Numbered from the stretch's first letter, positions 35,604-45,843 are shown. The stretch is DNA of 64,000 nucleotides from Streptococcus parasanguinis (GCF_901875555.1 NZ_CABFMD010000011.1:124001-188000); one strand, 5' to 3'. Notes: generated from the letters alone by a model not told the origin. A program made the numbers and translations.

Positions 35604-37076
35604 ATGACGACTATCACCATTACCAAAGGAGCGGTTGAGACGCCTATCTACTTACGGATGCTGAATCGCCATGGATTGATTGCAGGAGCGACAGGGACAG
35701 GGAAAACCGTTACCCTCAAAGTTTTAACAGAGAAATTAAGTAAAGAAGGCATTCCGGTCTTTCTAGCCGATATCAAGGGAGATTTATCAGGCTTAGCCAA
35801 AGCCGGGCAATGGACGCCAAAATTGGAAGAACGCTACAAACTTCTTGGTATCACAGATCCTTTTGAGCCACAAGCTTTCCCAGTACGATTATGGGATGTC
35901 TTTGGGCAAGCAGGTCATCCTGTTCGTGCGACTGTCGAAGGAATGGGGTCATTGCTTCTTTCTCGTCTGCTTGATTTGAATGAAACTCAATCAGGAATTC
36001 TTGCAATTGTCTTCAAAGTGGCTCAAGAGAAAGATTGGCCCTTGATTGATTTGAAGGACCTGCAAAGCCTTTTAAAGGAAGTCTATGAACACAGCTCAGA
36101 CTATTCTGCCCAATATGGTAATATTACCAAACAATCTGTCGGTGCGATCCAAAGAAGCCTCTTGGTTCTTGAAGAAGAAGGAGCGGATCAGTTTTTCGGA
36201 GAGCCTTCCCTTGATTTAAATGACTTTATGCAACTCGATGCATCAGGGCGTGGGTATATCAATATTCTTTCGGCTACAAAGCTCTTTCATTCACCAAAAT
36301 TGTATTCAACCTTTTTAATTTGGATGTTGTCTCGTCTCTTTGAAACACTTCCCGAGGTTGGGGATCCTGAAAAACCTAAATTGGTCTTCTTCTTTGACGA
36401 GGCCCATCTCCTTTTTAAAGATGCAAGCAAGCTCTTTCTTGAGAAAGTTGAGCAAGTGGTTCGCTTGATTCGTTCAAAAGGGGTAGGAATCTACTTTATT
36501 ACCCAAAATCCTCAAGATCTACCAGAATCTGTTTTGGCACAGCTTGGAAATCGTGTACAACATGCTCTTCGAGCTTATACACCAAAAGAAATGAAGGCCA
36601 TCAAGGTAGCTGCCCAAAGTTTTCGTCCGAATCCAGACTTTGATACAGAAACAGTGATCACAGAATTAGGGACAGGGGAAGCCTTGGTTTCTTTCCTGAA
36701 TGAGAAGGGGCAACCTAGTGTTGTTGAGCGTGCTTATATTCTCTCTCCTCAATCGAGTTTTGACCTCTTAAATGAAAGTGAACAATTGGCCTTAATCACG
36801 ACATCACCTTTCCATCAAAAGTATGCGACGACGATTGATCGGGAATCTGCCTATGAAAAATTAGCAGCTAAAGCAAGCAAGGAAGCACAAGAAGAGGATA
36901 AAAAAGAAGCAGAAAAAGAACAGGCTGCAGCAGGTAAGGCAGCTCAAAAACGTGGTCCAGGTCGTCCAAGAAAATCTAGTCTTGAAAAGGCAAAAGATTC
37001 CTTCTTGAGTTCCTTATTCCGGACGATTGCGCGTGAGATCGCTAAGCTAATTATGGGCTCCTTTAAACGGAAATAA
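35604..37076 (+). CDS. HerA-like ATPase (DUF853/YjgR family)
   Basis: This 490-residue protein has Walker A GATGTGKT near residue 30, the Walker B-like VFFFDEAHLL near 265, and a C-terminal Ala/Lys/Glu-rich segment ending with an AT-hook-like GRPRKSS. AGGGAG, 7 nt before ATG 35604, fixes the start; an upstream in-frame codon has no support. It belongs to the HerA/VirB4-type ATPase superfamily. Family role is unproven; DNA translocation or nuclease partnering is an inference. Confidence 0.82.
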   Translation: MTTITITKGAVETPIYLRMLNRHGLIAGATGTGKTVTLKVLTEKLSKEGIPVFLADIKGDLSGLAKAGQWTPKLEERYKLLGITDPFEPQAFPVRLWDVFGQAGHPVRATVEGMGSLLLSRLLDLNETQSGILAIVFKVAQEKDWPLIDLKDLQSLLKEVYEHSSDYSAQYGNITKQSVGAIQRSLLVLEEEGADQFFGEPSLDLNDFMQLDASGRGYINILSATKLFHSPKLYSTFLIWMLSRLFETLPEVGDPEKPKLVFFFDEAHLLFKDASKLFLEKVEQVVRLIRSKGVGIYFITQNPQDLPESVLAQLGNRVQHALRAYTPKEMKAIKVAAQSFRPNPDFDTETVITELGTGEALVSFLNEKGQPSVVERAYILSPQSSFDLLNESEQLALITTSPFHQKYATTIDRESAYEKLAAKASKEAQEEDKKEAEKEQAAAGKAAQKRGPGRPRKSSLEKAKDSFLSSLFRTIAREIAKLIMGSFKRK

Positions 37077-37115
37077 ACTTTTTAAAAAGAATCCGTTTTC
37101 TCTTTCTGATAATTC

Positions 37116-37144
37116 TTGTTATTTTCAGTAGAATCTTTTATAAT
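37116..37144 (+). promoter_or_regulatory. Leaderless promoter of the serine hydrolase
   Basis: TTGTTA (37116-37121), 17-bp spacer and TATAAT (37139-37144). The ATG is 9 nt after the -10 and has no Shine-Dalgarno. Confidence 0.7.
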
Positions 37145-37153
37145 TAGTCTCGT

Positions 37154-38221
37154 ATGAAAAAATATTTTAATCTACGCTCGATCATGATTGCGATCAGTAT
37201 TTTATTATGCTTAGTGGGAACAAGCGCACTGGGCTACTTGCATGTTACGCAACCAACAGCATCAGCAATTGAAAAAAAAGCAAAGAAAACAAAAGAAGCA
37301 AAAGAACAAGATATAGAAAAGTCTACGCCTGAGACGAGAAAACCACGTGTCAAATCTCCTGAAGCCAAGCAAGCAGTAGTAGATGCAGACATGGAAACCA
37401 TGAGCGCTTATGGCCTTGTCTATGATTATGCGAATAAGGGTTTGGTAGAGGTTGTCCAGGACTTCCTAGCGGAAAGTGGAATTGATCCGTCACAAGTTGC
37501 CTTCACGTATCGCAATGCCATTACTGGAGAGCAATTTGCCATGAATGATCTTCAACCAATGACAGCAGGTAGTACCTATAAGCTACCCTTGAACATGTTG
37601 GTGGTAGATGAGGTCGCAAAGGGCAAACTCAATTTAACAGATCGATTTGATATTACCAATACCTACTATGAATATGTAGGAGAACATGACAATTACGTTG
37701 CAGCCTTTGATGGAGCTATGTCTATCCCTGACATGCAACGCTATTCATTGGTTTACTCTGAAAATACACCAGCCTATGCCTTGGCAGATCGTTTAGGGGG
37801 GATGGAGCAAGCGCGCAAATTGTTCAGTCGCTACGGTCAATCGCGTTCACCAGAAGTCAAAACCTTTAGCGAAGATAATAAAACGACAACGGATTATTAT
37901 ATCCATGTCTTGCAATATCTTTGGAACCATCAAGAAAAATATGCAGATTTGCTGGAATTGATTGGGGAATCTTTCCCGGGTGAATACTATAAGAAATTCT
38001 TGCCAGACTTGCTCATTCAACAAAAGCCAGGTTATGTTGCTGAAGCGCTAAATGTGGACGCCATTGTCCATGAATCGACTCCTTATTTGGTTGCCATCTA
38101 TACTGCGGGACTTGGAGGAACGACTCCAGAAAGTTCGGAAATCAGTGGTGTTGGTCTTTATCAGTTGGGAGAACTAGCTTATGTCATCAATGAATGGCAT
38201 CGAGTGAATATGAATGAATAA
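37154..38221 (+). CDS. Secreted or anchored serine hydrolase of the class A beta-lactamase fold
   Basis: This 355-residue protein has an N-terminal membrane segment (about 10-30), a Lys/Glu-rich linker and a catalytic domain. The catalytic pair is GSTYK (SxxK), followed by YSENTPAY (an SxN-type motif) and QQKPGYV in the place of KTG, with Pro for Thr. Such proteins in streptococci are usually peptidoglycan-related hydrolases of unproven function and are not resistance enzymes. The altered third motif makes true beta-lactamase activity unlikely. Confidence 0.8.
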   Translation: MKKYFNLRSIMIAISILLCLVGTSALGYLHVTQPTASAIEKKAKKTKEAKEQDIEKSTPETRKPRVKSPEAKQAVVDADMETMSAYGLVYDYANKGLVEVVQDFLAESGIDPSQVAFTYRNAITGEQFAMNDLQPMTAGSTYKLPLNMLVVDEVAKGKLNLTDRFDITNTYYEYVGEHDNYVAAFDGAMSIPDMQRYSLVYSENTPAYALADRLGGMEQARKLFSRYGQSRSPEVKTFSEDNKTTTDYYIHVLQYLWNHQEKYADLLELIGESFPGEYYKKFLPDLLIQQKPGYVAEALNVDAIVHESTPYLVAIYTAGLGGTTPESSEISGVGLYQLGELAYVINEWHRVNMNE

Positions 38222-38230
38222 TTGACGGAA

Positions 38231-38410
38231 GAGGCTGGGACAAAAGTCCTGGTCTCTTCAATTGTCTTTGGATTGTCGAGCAAGACGCAGTGGTTGAGTG
38301 GGCTCTACTGCACTGATTTCATCAGCTTTTACAGCCCTACTCAACTGTGCGGAGGTAGGACGACGAAATCGAATTCTAACAAATTACAGATTTTTGTCCC
38401 ACTCTCTTTT
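38231..38410 (-). repeat. Dispersed 180-bp terminator element, copy 4 (inverted)
   Basis: It begins 10 bp after the serine hydrolase stop with GAGGCTGGGACAAAAGT and ends GTCCCACTCTCTTTT. It has a GGTAGGACG variant where the others read GGTGGGACG, which breaks one pair of hairpin 1. Confidence 0.92.
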
Positions 38411-38502
38411 CTTCTATCACAGTAGCATAAAATTCACTTGGTGTTTCGAAATACTTTTCTGTTTTAAAGAGGCTTCTTTCCCTCTTCTATCAAAAAATAT
38501 GT

Positions 38503-38508
38503 TATACT
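38503..38508 (+). promoter_or_regulatory. Extended -10 promoter of flp
   Basis: TGT-TATACT, 29 bp before the ATG; an AGAGGAAG Shine-Dalgarno follows. Confidence 0.65.
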
Positions 38509-38537
38509 AATTAATAGTAATAAGAGGAAGTATAGAC

Positions 38538-39227
38538 ATGATTACAAAGGAAGATTACCAGTTGGTCCGCTCGCATCCAGCCTTCTCTGCGTTGCCAGTG
38601 GAGCTATTTGATAAATTAGCTGTTGAAATTCATGCTAGGGATATCCAAAAAGGACAAATTTTATTTTATGCTGGAGATAAGCGGGATCGCATTTTTCTTC
38701 TTGCAAAAGGCTTTGCTCGCATTGAGCAATTCGATTCGTCTGATCAATTTTCTTATATGGATTATATCAAGAAAGGGGCCCTATTCCCTTATGGTGGGAT
38801 GTTTCAGGATGAGCGTTACCACTATACAGCTAGTGCGGTGACGGATTTGCGTTGTTTCGTTATCCCCGTCAACCTCTATGAATTATCTGCCCAAGAGAGT
38901 AAGGAGCAGTTGCTCTTCATTACGAGAAAGCTCTCATCAATTTTAGAATTTCAAGAGTTGCGTCTACGTAATGTCGTGACCGCCAGTGCCAGTGAGCGTG
39001 TGGTTCAATCTTTAGCTATCTTGTGCAAGGACTATGAAAGTATAGGAAATCAACTTCCATTTCCGGTTAGTATGAAGGAAATGGCCAAATTAGCGGCCAC
39101 AACCCGAGAAACCGTCAATCAAGTTTTAAAGAAACTCATCGATTCTCATAAGATACAGTATGAGAGAAAACAATTAACCTTTCTAGATACAGCTTACTTT
39201 CTAAGAAGTTTTGAAGAGATCAACTAA
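38538..39227 (+). CDS. flp: Crp/Fnr-family regulator of the arginine deiminase genes
   Basis: This 229-residue regulator has an N-terminal cyclic-nucleotide-binding-type beta barrel (FYAGDKRDRIFLLAKGFARI) and a C-terminal helix-turn-helix (MKEMAKLAATTRETVNQVLKKL). It has no Fnr-type Cys cluster in the N-terminus. Its position directly before arcA matches Flp of S. gordonii, an activator of the arc operon. The flp terminator separates it from arcA, so regulation is in trans. Confidence 0.9.
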   Translation: MITKEDYQLVRSHPAFSALPVELFDKLAVEIHARDIQKGQILFYAGDKRDRIFLLAKGFARIEQFDSSDQFSYMDYIKKGALFPYGGMFQDERYHYTASAVTDLRCFVIPVNLYELSAQESKEQLLFITRKLSSILEFQELRLRNVVTASASERVVQSLAILCKDYESIGNQLPFPVSMKEMAKLAATTRETVNQVLKKLIDSHKIQYERKQLTFLDTAYFLRSFEEIN

Positions 39228-39245
39228 TTTTGTTGATCTTTTTTA
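39217..39245 (+). terminator. Terminator overlapping the flp stop
   Basis: AGATCAAC-TAATTTT-GTTGATCT followed by TTTTT. The stop codon lies in the loop. Confidence 0.88.
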
Positions 39246-39262
39246 TATTTTACAAAAAAATA

Positions 39263-39411
39263 TATATTCATAAAAGTAATATAAAAGACAAAATATGCAA
39301 AGAAAACGCTTCATATTAACTAAAAAATAGGAAGAATTCAAAAAAATGCCAAATTCTTTGCATTAAAAAAGCAGAATCCTTCATGAAAGCGGTAACAATA
39401 AAGGATATAAT
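39263..39411 (+). promoter_or_regulatory. arcA control region: cre, inverted repeat and -10
   Basis: TGAAAGCGGTAACA (39384-39397) fits every fixed position of the CcpA cre consensus TGNNANCGNTNNCA. A weaker cre-like AGAAAACGCTTCAT lies near 39301. The inverted repeat TATATT-N9-AATATA (39263-39283) is a candidate site for Flp or ArcR. The -10 is TATAAT (39406-39411), with no good -35 because the cre covers that place, so it should need an activator and be shut off by CcpA. Confidence 0.8.
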
Positions 39412-39463
39412 AACAATTGTAATAAAGCTTGTGAACAAGCTCGAATAAAAAGGAGGATGACAG

Positions 39464-40693
39464 ATGTCAACTAAACCAATTCATGTTTTCTCAGAAATTG
39501 GAAAACTGAAAAAAGTAATGTTGCACCGCCCAGGTAAAGAGTTGGAAAACTTGATGCCTGACTATCTAGAGCGTCTTCTTTTTGATGATATTCCATTCTT
39601 GGAAGATGCTCAAAAAGAACACGATAATTTTGCTCAAGCGCTTCGTAATGAAGGGGTTGAAGTACTTTATCTTGAAAAATTAGCAGCTGAGTCATTGACT
39701 ACTCCAGAAATTCGCGAACAGTTCATCGAAGAATATCTTGATGAAGCAAACATTCGTGGACGCCAAACTAAAAATGCTATTCGCGAAATCCTTCGTGGTA
39801 TTGAAGACAACCAAGAATTGGTTGAAAAAACAATGGCAGGTTTCCAAAAAGCTGAGCTTCCAGAAATTCCAGAAGCTGATAAAGGCTTGACAGACCTTGT
39901 TGAATCTGACTACCCATTTGCGATTGATCCAATGCCAAACTTGTACTTCACACGTGACCCATTTGCTACAATTGGGAATGCAGTATCATTGAACCACATG
40001 TATGCTGATACACGTAACCGTGAAACTTTGTATGGTAAATACATCTTCAAACATCATCCAGTATATGGTGGTAATGTAGATTTGGTATACAACCGTGAAG
40101 AAGATACTCGTATCGAAGGTGGGGACGAATTAGTCCTTTCTAAAGATGTCTTGGCAGTTGGTATCTCACAACGTACAGATGCTGCATCAATTGAAAAATT
40201 GTTGGTAAACATCTTCAAGAAGAACGTTGGCTTCAAGAAAGTATTGGCCTTCGAATTTGCGAACAACCGTAAATTCATGCACTTGGATACAGTATTCACA
40301 ATGGTAGACTACGATAAATTCACGATCCACCCAGAAATTCAAGGCAACCTTCGCGTCTTCTCTGTAACCTATGAAAATGAAGCATTGAAGATTGTTGAAG
40401 AAAAAGGTGATTTGGCAGAATTATTAGCTGCAAACCTTGGTGTGGAAAAAGTGACTCTTATTCCATGTGGAAATGGCAATGCCGTTGCTGCTGCTCGTGA
40501 ACAATGGAACGATGGATCTAATACTCTTACAATTGCACCTGGTGTAGTAGTCGTATACGACCGTAACACTGTTACCAACAAAAAATTAGAAGAATACGGA
40601 CTTCGTTTGATCAAGATCCGCGGAAGTGAATTGGTTCGTGGTCGTGGTGGACCTCGTTGTATGTCTATGCCATTTGAACGTGAAGAAATCTAA
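39464..40693 (+). CDS. arcA: Arginine deiminase
   Basis: This 409-residue enzyme converts arginine to citrulline and ammonia, the acid-stress and ATP-yielding first step of the pathway. Signature segments are [10 protein letters not shown], the [10 protein letters not shown] active-site stretch and the catalytic Cys in GGPRCMSMP near the C-terminus. A GGAGGATGAC Shine-Dalgarno precedes it. A hairpin, but no strong terminator, separates it from arcB. Confidence 0.97.
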   Translation: MSTKPIHVFSEIGKLKKVMLHRPGKELENLMPDYLERLLFDDIPFLEDAQKEHDNFAQALRNEGVEVLYLEKLAAESLTTPEIREQFIEEYLDEANIRGRQTKNAIREILRGIEDNQELVEKTMAGFQKAELPEIPEADKGLTDLVESDYPFAIDPMPNLYFTRDPFATIGNAVSLNHMYADTRNRETLYGKYIFKHHPVYGGNVDLVYNREEDTRIEGGDELVLSKDVLAVGISQRTDAASIEKLLVNIFKKNVGFKKVLAFEFANNRKFMHLDTVFTMVDYDKFTIHPEIQGNLRVFSVTYENEALKIVEEKGDLAELLAANLGVEKVTLIPCGNGNAVAAAREQWNDGSNTLTIAPGVVVVYDRNTVTNKKLEEYGLRLIKIRGSELVRGRGGPRCMSMPFEREEI

Positions 40694-40706
40694 TAGAGAA
40701 GACCGA

Positions 40707-40730
40707 GAGCTGGTCTCTGGAGATCAGCTC
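40707..40730 (+). other. Hairpin between arcA and arcB
   Basis: GAGCTGGTCTC pairs with GAGATCAGCTC (one G-U). The T-run is interrupted; this is likely an mRNA stabiliser or weak attenuator. Confidence 0.6.
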
Positions 40731-40777
40731 TTCCTTCTTACTGATCAATACTAAAAAGAAAATAGGAGATAATTAGA

Positions 40778-41794
40778 ATGACAAATTCAGTGTTCCAAGG
40801 ACGTAGCTTCTTGGCAGAAAAAGACTTTACACGCGCAGAGTTAGAGTACCTCATCGGACTTTCAGCTCACTTGAAAGACCTTAAAAAACGCAACATTGAA
40901 CACCACTATCTTGCTGGTAAAAATATTGCGCTTTTGTTTGAAAAAACTTCAACTCGTACTCGTGCTGCCTTCACTACAGCAGCTATCGACCTTGGTGCTC
41001 ACCCAGAATACCTTGGTGCAAACGACATCCAACTTGGTAAAAAAGAATCTACAGAAGATACTGCTAAAGTTCTTGGACGTATGTTTGACGGTATTGAATT
41101 CCGTGGTTTCAGCCAACGCATGGTTGAAGAATTGGCAGAATTCTCAGGTGTTCCAGTATGGAATGGGTTGACTGACGAATGGCACCCAACACAAATGCTT
41201 GCAGACTACTTGACTGTTCAAGAAAACTTTGGACGTTTGGAAGGTTTGACACTTGTTTACTGTGGTGATGGACGTAATAACGTTGCAAACAGCCTTCTTG
41301 TAACAGGTGCTATCCTTGGTGTGAACGTACACATCTTCTCACCTAAAGAACTCTTCCCAGAAAAAGAAATCGTTGAATTGGCAGAAGGATTTGCAAAAGA
41401 AAGTGGCGCTCATATCTTGATCACTGAAGATGCTGACGAAGCTGTGAAAGGTGCTGACGTACTTTACACTGACGTTTGGGTATCTATGGGTGAAGAAGAC
41501 AAATTTGCAGAACGCGTTGCCCTTTTGAAACCTTACCAAGTAAACATGGAATTGGTTAAGAAAGCTGATAATGAAGACTTGATCTTCTTGCACTGCTTGC
41601 CAGCTTTCCATGATACAAACACAATTTATGGTAAAGATGTTGCTGAAAAATTCGGCGTAGAAGAAATGGAAGTTACTGATGAAGTGTTCCGCAGCAAATA
41701 TGCCCGTCACTTTGACCAAGCTGAAAACCGTATGCATACCATCAAAGCGGTTATGGCAGCAACTCTTGGTAACTTGTACATTCCAAAAGTTTAA
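40778..41794 (+). CDS. arcB: Ornithine carbamoyltransferase (catabolic)
   Basis: This 338-residue enzyme splits citrulline into ornithine and carbamoyl phosphate. The carbamoyl-phosphate loop EKTSTRTR lies near residue 55, with the HPTQM segment and the ornithine loop HCLPAFHD in the C-terminal half. Codon use is strongly biased toward frequent codons, as in arcA, implying high expression. Confidence 0.97.
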   Translation: MTNSVFQGRSFLAEKDFTRAELEYLIGLSAHLKDLKKRNIEHHYLAGKNIALLFEKTSTRTRAAFTTAAIDLGAHPEYLGANDIQLGKKESTEDTAKVLGRMFDGIEFRGFSQRMVEELAEFSGVPVWNGLTDEWHPTQMLADYLTVQENFGRLEGLTLVYCGDGRNNVANSLLVTGAILGVNVHIFSPKELFPEKEIVELAEGFAKESGAHILITEDADEAVKGADVLYTDVWVSMGEEDKFAERVALLKPYQVNMELVKKADNEDLIFLHCLPAFHDTNTIYGKDVAEKFGVEEMEVTDEVFRSKYARHFDQAENRMHTIKAVMAATLGNLYIPKV

Positions 41795-41820
41795 GACTTT
41801 TTAACCGTATACCAACAGCT

Positions 41821-41862
41821 ATAGGGGCTGGACTGCTAGCTTTAGTCCTGCTCCTATTTTTT
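41821..41862 (+). terminator. Terminator-like hairpin between arcB and arcC
   Basis: ATAGGGGCTGGACT pairs with AGTCCTGCTCCTAT (12 of 14) and is followed by six T. It would let arcAB be made in excess of arcC. Confidence 0.82.
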
Positions 41863-41879
41863 ATAGAAAGAGAAAACGT

Positions 41880-42824
41880 ATGTCAAGAAAAATCGTCGTT
41901 GCTTTGGGAGGAAATGCTATTCTCTCATCTGATCCTTCTGCACAAGCTCAACAAGAAGCACTTGTAGAAACAGCTAAACACTTAGTCAAATTAATCAAAA
42001 ATGGGGATGACTTGATCATCACTCATGGAAATGGTCCTCAAGTAGGTAACCTCTTGCTTCAACACTTAGCTGCAAATTCTGAAAAGAACCCAGCTTTCCC
42101 ACTTGATTCATTAGTGGCTATGACCGAAGGAAGCATTGGCTACTGGCTTCAAAATGCTCTTCAAAATGCTCTTCTTGAAGAAGGAATTAAAAAAGATGTG
42201 GCTTCTGTTGTGACACAAGTCGTTGTGGATAAGAACGACCCAGCTTTTGTTAACCTCAGCAAACCAATTGGTCCATTCTACTCAGAAGAAGAAGCAAAAG
42301 CAGAAGCTGAAAAATCAGGTGCAACCTTCAAAGAAGATGCTGGTCGTGGCTGGCGTAAAGTTGTGGCTTCACCAAAACCAGTGGATATCAAAGAAATCAA
42401 TACCATTCGTACTTTGTTGAACGATGGTCAAGTCGTTGTAGCTGCAGGTGGTGGCGGTATCCCTGTTGTGAAAGAAGCAGATGGTAGCTTGACGGGTGTT
42501 GAAGCTGTTATCGATAAAGACTTCGCATCTCAACGTTTGGCTGAATTAGTAGAAGCAGACCTCTTCATCGTCTTGACTGGTGTCGATTATGTCTTTGTGA
42601 ACTACAACAAACCAGACCAAGCAAAATTGGAACATGTGAATGTGGCTCAATTGGAAGAATATATCAAACAAGACCAATTTGCGCCAGGAAGTATGCTTCC
42701 TAAAGTGGAAGCTGCCATTGCCTTTGTAAATGGTCGTCCAGAAGGAAAAGCAGTTATTACGTCACTTGAAAACCTTGGCGCTTTGATTGAGTCTGAAAGT
42801 GGAACAATTATTCAAAAAGACTAA
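41880..42824 (+). CDS. arcC: Carbamate kinase
   Basis: This 314-residue enzyme transfers phosphate from carbamoyl phosphate to ADP, giving the ATP of the pathway. It opens with [22 protein letters not shown] and [10 protein letters not shown] are the family's substrate and nucleotide loops. Confidence 0.96.
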   Translation: MSRKIVVALGGNAILSSDPSAQAQQEALVETAKHLVKLIKNGDDLIITHGNGPQVGNLLLQHLAANSEKNPAFPLDSLVAMTEGSIGYWLQNALQNALLEEGIKKDVASVVTQVVVDKNDPAFVNLSKPIGPFYSEEEAKAEAEKSGATFKEDAGRGWRKVVASPKPVDIKEINTIRTLLNDGQVVVAAGGGGIPVVKEADGSLTGVEAVIDKDFASQRLAELVEADLFIVLTGVDYVFVNYNKPDQAKLEHVNVAQLEEYIKQDQFAPGSMLPKVEAAIAFVNGRPEGKAVITSLENLGALIESESGTIIQKD

Positions 42825-42866
42825 TGAAAGATTAGGAAAAAACTAGTGTTTTGAAACTTATTATGA

Positions 42867-42910
42867 TAGAATAAACCTATCGGTAAGCGTTTTACAAGAT
42901 GTTCTTGTAA
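42867..42910 (+). promoter_or_regulatory. Probable arcD promoter with cre-like site and hairpin
   Basis: The extended -10 TGA-TAGAAT (hexamer 42867-42872) is followed by a cre-like GGTAAGCGTTTTAC (minus-strand reading matches the AAAACGCTT core) and then a TTTTACAAG...CTTGTAAAA stem. It suggests separate, carbon-controlled expression of arcD. Confidence 0.55.
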
Positions 42911-42948
42911 AATCTCACTCACACTTTGTTGCGTTAGGAGGAAGACAA

Positions 42949-44460
42949 ATGAGTGAAAAAACGAAAAAAGGATTTAAGATGCCTTCATCTTTTTCCGTGT
43001 TGTTGATCATCATTGCCATTATGGCAGTGTTAACTTGGATCATTCCAGCTGGTCAATACAAAGTTGATAAAGCTGGTGCCATTATCGCAGGTAGTTATGA
43101 ATCTGTGAAACAAAATCCTCAAGGGATTTGGGATGTTTTGATGGCCCCAATCAATGCCATGCTTGGTAAAGCACCAACCAATGCAGCGATTGACGTAGCT
43201 TTCTTCATCTTGATGGTTGGTGGTTTCCTTGGAGTTGTGAACGAAACAGGTACCCTCGATGTAGGGATTGCTTCTATCGTTCGTAAATACAAAGGTCGCG
43301 AAAAAATGTTGATCTTGATCTTGATGCCTTTGTTTGCCCTAGGTGGTACAACTTATGGGATGGGTGAAGAAACAATGGCCTTCTATCCACTTCTCGTACC
43401 TGTTATGATGTCTGTTGGTTTTGACAGCTTGACAGGGGTAGCCATTATTCTCTTAGGATCACAAATCGGATGTTTGGCGTCAACATTGAACCCATTTGCG
43501 ACAGTTATCGCTTCTGATACTGCGGGTATCTCAAGTGCTTCAGGTCTCTTGCTCCGTGTCATCTTCTGGTTTGTCTTGACAGGACTTAGCACCTACTATG
43601 TATACCGTTATGCAGATAAGATCCAAAAAGATCCTACAGCATCTCTTACATATGCAACTCGTGAAGAAGATTTGAAACACTTCAACGTAGAAGGTGGCGA
43701 AGAAATTCCTTCACAAATGAACAAGAAACAAAAACGTGTCTTGCTCGTCTTCATTTCAACATTCGTCATCATGGTTGCTGGATTTATCCCATTCAAAGAT
43801 TTGGGAATTAAATTCTTTGAAAACTTTAACGAATCTCTCCATAAAGTTCCAGTGCTTGGTCAATTGATCGGTAACACAGATGCTCTTGGTACATGGTACT
43901 TCCCTCAAACAGCTATGCTCTTTGCCTTCATGGGAATCCTTGTTGGTATCATTTATGGCTTGAAAGAAGATAAAATTATTTCATCCTTCATGAATGGTGC
44001 AGCTGACCTCTTGAGTGTTGCTCTTATCGTAGCAGTAGCACGTGGTATCCAAGTCATCATGAACGACGGTATGATCACTGCAACAATTCTTCACTGGGGT
44101 GAAGAAGGACTGAAAGGTCTTTCATCTCAATTGTTCATTGTCTTGACTTACATTTTCTACTTGCCAATGTCATTCTTGATCCCATCATCATCTGGTCTTG
44201 CCAGCGCAACAATGGGTATCATGGCACCTCTTGGTAAATTCGTCAATGTACCAGGTAGCTTGATTGTCACAGCTTACCAATCTGCATCTGGTGTCTTGAA
44301 CTTGATCGCACCAACTTCAGGTATCGTAATGGGAGCTCTTGCTCTTGGACGTGTTGACTTAAGTGCATGGTGGAAATTCATGGGTAAATTGGTCGTAGCG
44401 ATTGTTGTGATCACCATTGCCCTTCTTCTACTCGGAACTATGGTTCCATTCTTGCAATAG
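42949..44460 (+). CDS. arcD: Arginine/ornithine antiporter
   Basis: This 503-residue membrane protein exchanges external arginine for internal ornithine. It has around twelve hydrophobic segments of the YfcC/ArcD superfamily, including GGTTYGMGEET, the GSQIGCLASTLNPFAT helix and the PSSSGLASATMG loop. This type, common in oral streptococci, differs from the APC-type ArcD of Pseudomonas. Confidence 0.93.
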   Translation: MSEKTKKGFKMPSSFSVLLIIIAIMAVLTWIIPAGQYKVDKAGAIIAGSYESVKQNPQGIWDVLMAPINAMLGKAPTNAAIDVAFFILMVGGFLGVVNETGTLDVGIASIVRKYKGREKMLILILMPLFALGGTTYGMGEETMAFYPLLVPVMMSVGFDSLTGVAIILLGSQIGCLASTLNPFATVIASDTAGISSASGLLLRVIFWFVLTGLSTYYVYRYADKIQKDPTASLTYATREEDLKHFNVEGGEEIPSQMNKKQKRVLLVFISTFVIMVAGFIPFKDLGIKFFENFNESLHKVPVLGQLIGNTDALGTWYFPQTAMLFAFMGILVGIIYGLKEDKIISSFMNGAADLLSVALIVAVARGIQVIMNDGMITATILHWGEEGLKGLSSQLFIVLTYIFYLPMSFLIPSSSGLASATMGIMAPLGKFVNVPGSLIVTAYQSASGVLNLIAPTSGIVMGALALGRVDLSAWWKFMGKLVVAIVVITIALLLLGTMVPFLQ

Positions 44461-44477
44461 AATAAAGTAGGTGTTTC

Positions 44478-45812
44478 ATGAAAAAAAGAATTAAGGACGA
44501 TGTGAAAGAGCAGTTTTTAAACTCTCTTCAAACCATCATTTCTTACCCTTCTGTATTAAATGAAGGGGAAAATGGAACACCGTTTGGACAAGCTATCCAA
44601 GATGTCCTAGAAAAAACCTTAGAGCTTGCTCAAGAATTAGGTTTTCAAACTTATATAGATCCTGAAGGATACTATGGATATGCAGAGATCGGTCAGGGGG
44701 AAGAACTCCTGGCCGTTCTTTGTCACTTGGATGTTGTTCCAGCCGGTGATCTAAAAGATTGGCAAACGCCACCCTTTGAAGCGACTGTTGTCGGTGACTA
44801 TCTAGTAGGTCGTGGTGTGCAGGATGATAAGGGGCCCTCACTCGCTGCCCTCTATGCAGTTAAGAGTTTGCTGGATGATGGCATCCAGTTTACCAAACGA
44901 ATCCGCTTTATCTTTGGGACGGATGAAGAAACCTTGTGGCGCTGTATGAACCGCTACAATCAAATGGAAGAACAAGCAGATCTTGGGTTTGCACCAGATT
45001 CCTCTTTCCCCTTAACCTATGCTGAAAAAGGCTTGTTACAAGTGAAATTGCATGGCCCAGGTTGGGATGATCTTCCTTTACAGGCTGGACAGGCCCTCAA
45101 CGTCGTCCCAGATAAGGCGACCTATGCAGGTCATCGTTTAGAAGAATTGCTTCCTGTTTTGGATCAAAGTGGGGTTCAGTATAGCCAAACAGCAGATTCT
45201 GTAACGGTTATGGGTGTTTCCAAGCACTCTAAAGATGCAGCCGAAGGAGTGAATGCTATTGTTGGTTTAGCGGAAAGTCTGTCCCTCATCCAACCCCATC
45301 CAGCCTTGCTCTTTATTGCAGATGCTGTTGGTGAGGATGCAACGGGAGAAGCTCTATTTGGAAAAATTACAGATGAACCAAGTGGGGATCTTTCCTTCAA
45401 TCTTGCGACCCTTGTGATCGATCAAGAGCAATCGGAAATCGGAATTGATATTCGAATTCCGGTCCTAGCAGATAAGGAGAATTTAGTGGCTCGTTTGCAA
45501 GAAATTGCAGCTAGCTATCAGTTGGAATATGAAGAGTTTGATTATTTGGCTCCTTTATATGTTCCTTTGGATAGTTCTTTAGTCAGCTCTTTGATGGCCG
45601 TGTATCAGGAAGAAACTGGGGATAGGACGCCAGCTATGTCTTCTGGTGGTGCGACATTTGCGCGTACTATGGAAAACTGTGTAGCTTTCGGCGCTCTTTT
45701 CCCAGGTGCAGAACAGACCGAGCACCAGGCCAATGAACGAGCAAAAATTGACGATCTCTACGCTGCGATGGAAATCTATCGAGAAGCCATTCAGCGCCTA
45801 GCGACAACATAA
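44478..45812 (+). CDS. arcT: M20-family dipeptidase of the arginine deiminase locus
   Basis: This 444-residue metallopeptidase has CHLDVVPAGD, GRGVQDDKGP and FGTDEET metal-site segments and a C-terminal GGATFAR. In arc loci it probably releases arginine from peptides to feed ArcA. It starts 17 bp after arcD and shares its transcript. Older literature calls ArcT a putative transaminase; the sequence says peptidase. Confidence 0.9.
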   Translation: MKKRIKDDVKEQFLNSLQTIISYPSVLNEGENGTPFGQAIQDVLEKTLELAQELGFQTYIDPEGYYGYAEIGQGEELLAVLCHLDVVPAGDLKDWQTPPFEATVVGDYLVGRGVQDDKGPSLAALYAVKSLLDDGIQFTKRIRFIFGTDEETLWRCMNRYNQMEEQADLGFAPDSSFPLTYAEKGLLQVKLHGPGWDDLPLQAGQALNVVPDKATYAGHRLEELLPVLDQSGVQYSQTADSVTVMGVSKHSKDAAEGVNAIVGLAESLSLIQPHPALLFIADAVGEDATGEALFGKITDEPSGDLSFNLATLVIDQEQSEIGIDIRIPVLADKENLVARLQEIAASYQLEYEEFDYLAPLYVPLDSSLVSSLMAVYQEETGDRTPAMSSGGATFARTMENCVAFGALFPGAEQTEHQANERAKIDDLYAAMEIYREAIQRLATT

Positions 45813-45843
45813 AAAGTTTGGAAACTTAGTTTCCAAACTTTTT
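45811..45843. terminator. Bidirectional terminator between arcT and arcR
   Basis: AAAAAGTTTGGAAAC-TTA-GTTTCCAAACTTTTT, a perfect 15-bp stem that overlaps both converging stop codons. Confidence 0.95.

Noticed and set aside
37154..38221. Acquired beta-lactamase
   Set aside because: The fold and SxxK are shared, but the third motif is KPG, not KTG, and the gene sits in conserved core context with an anchor segment.
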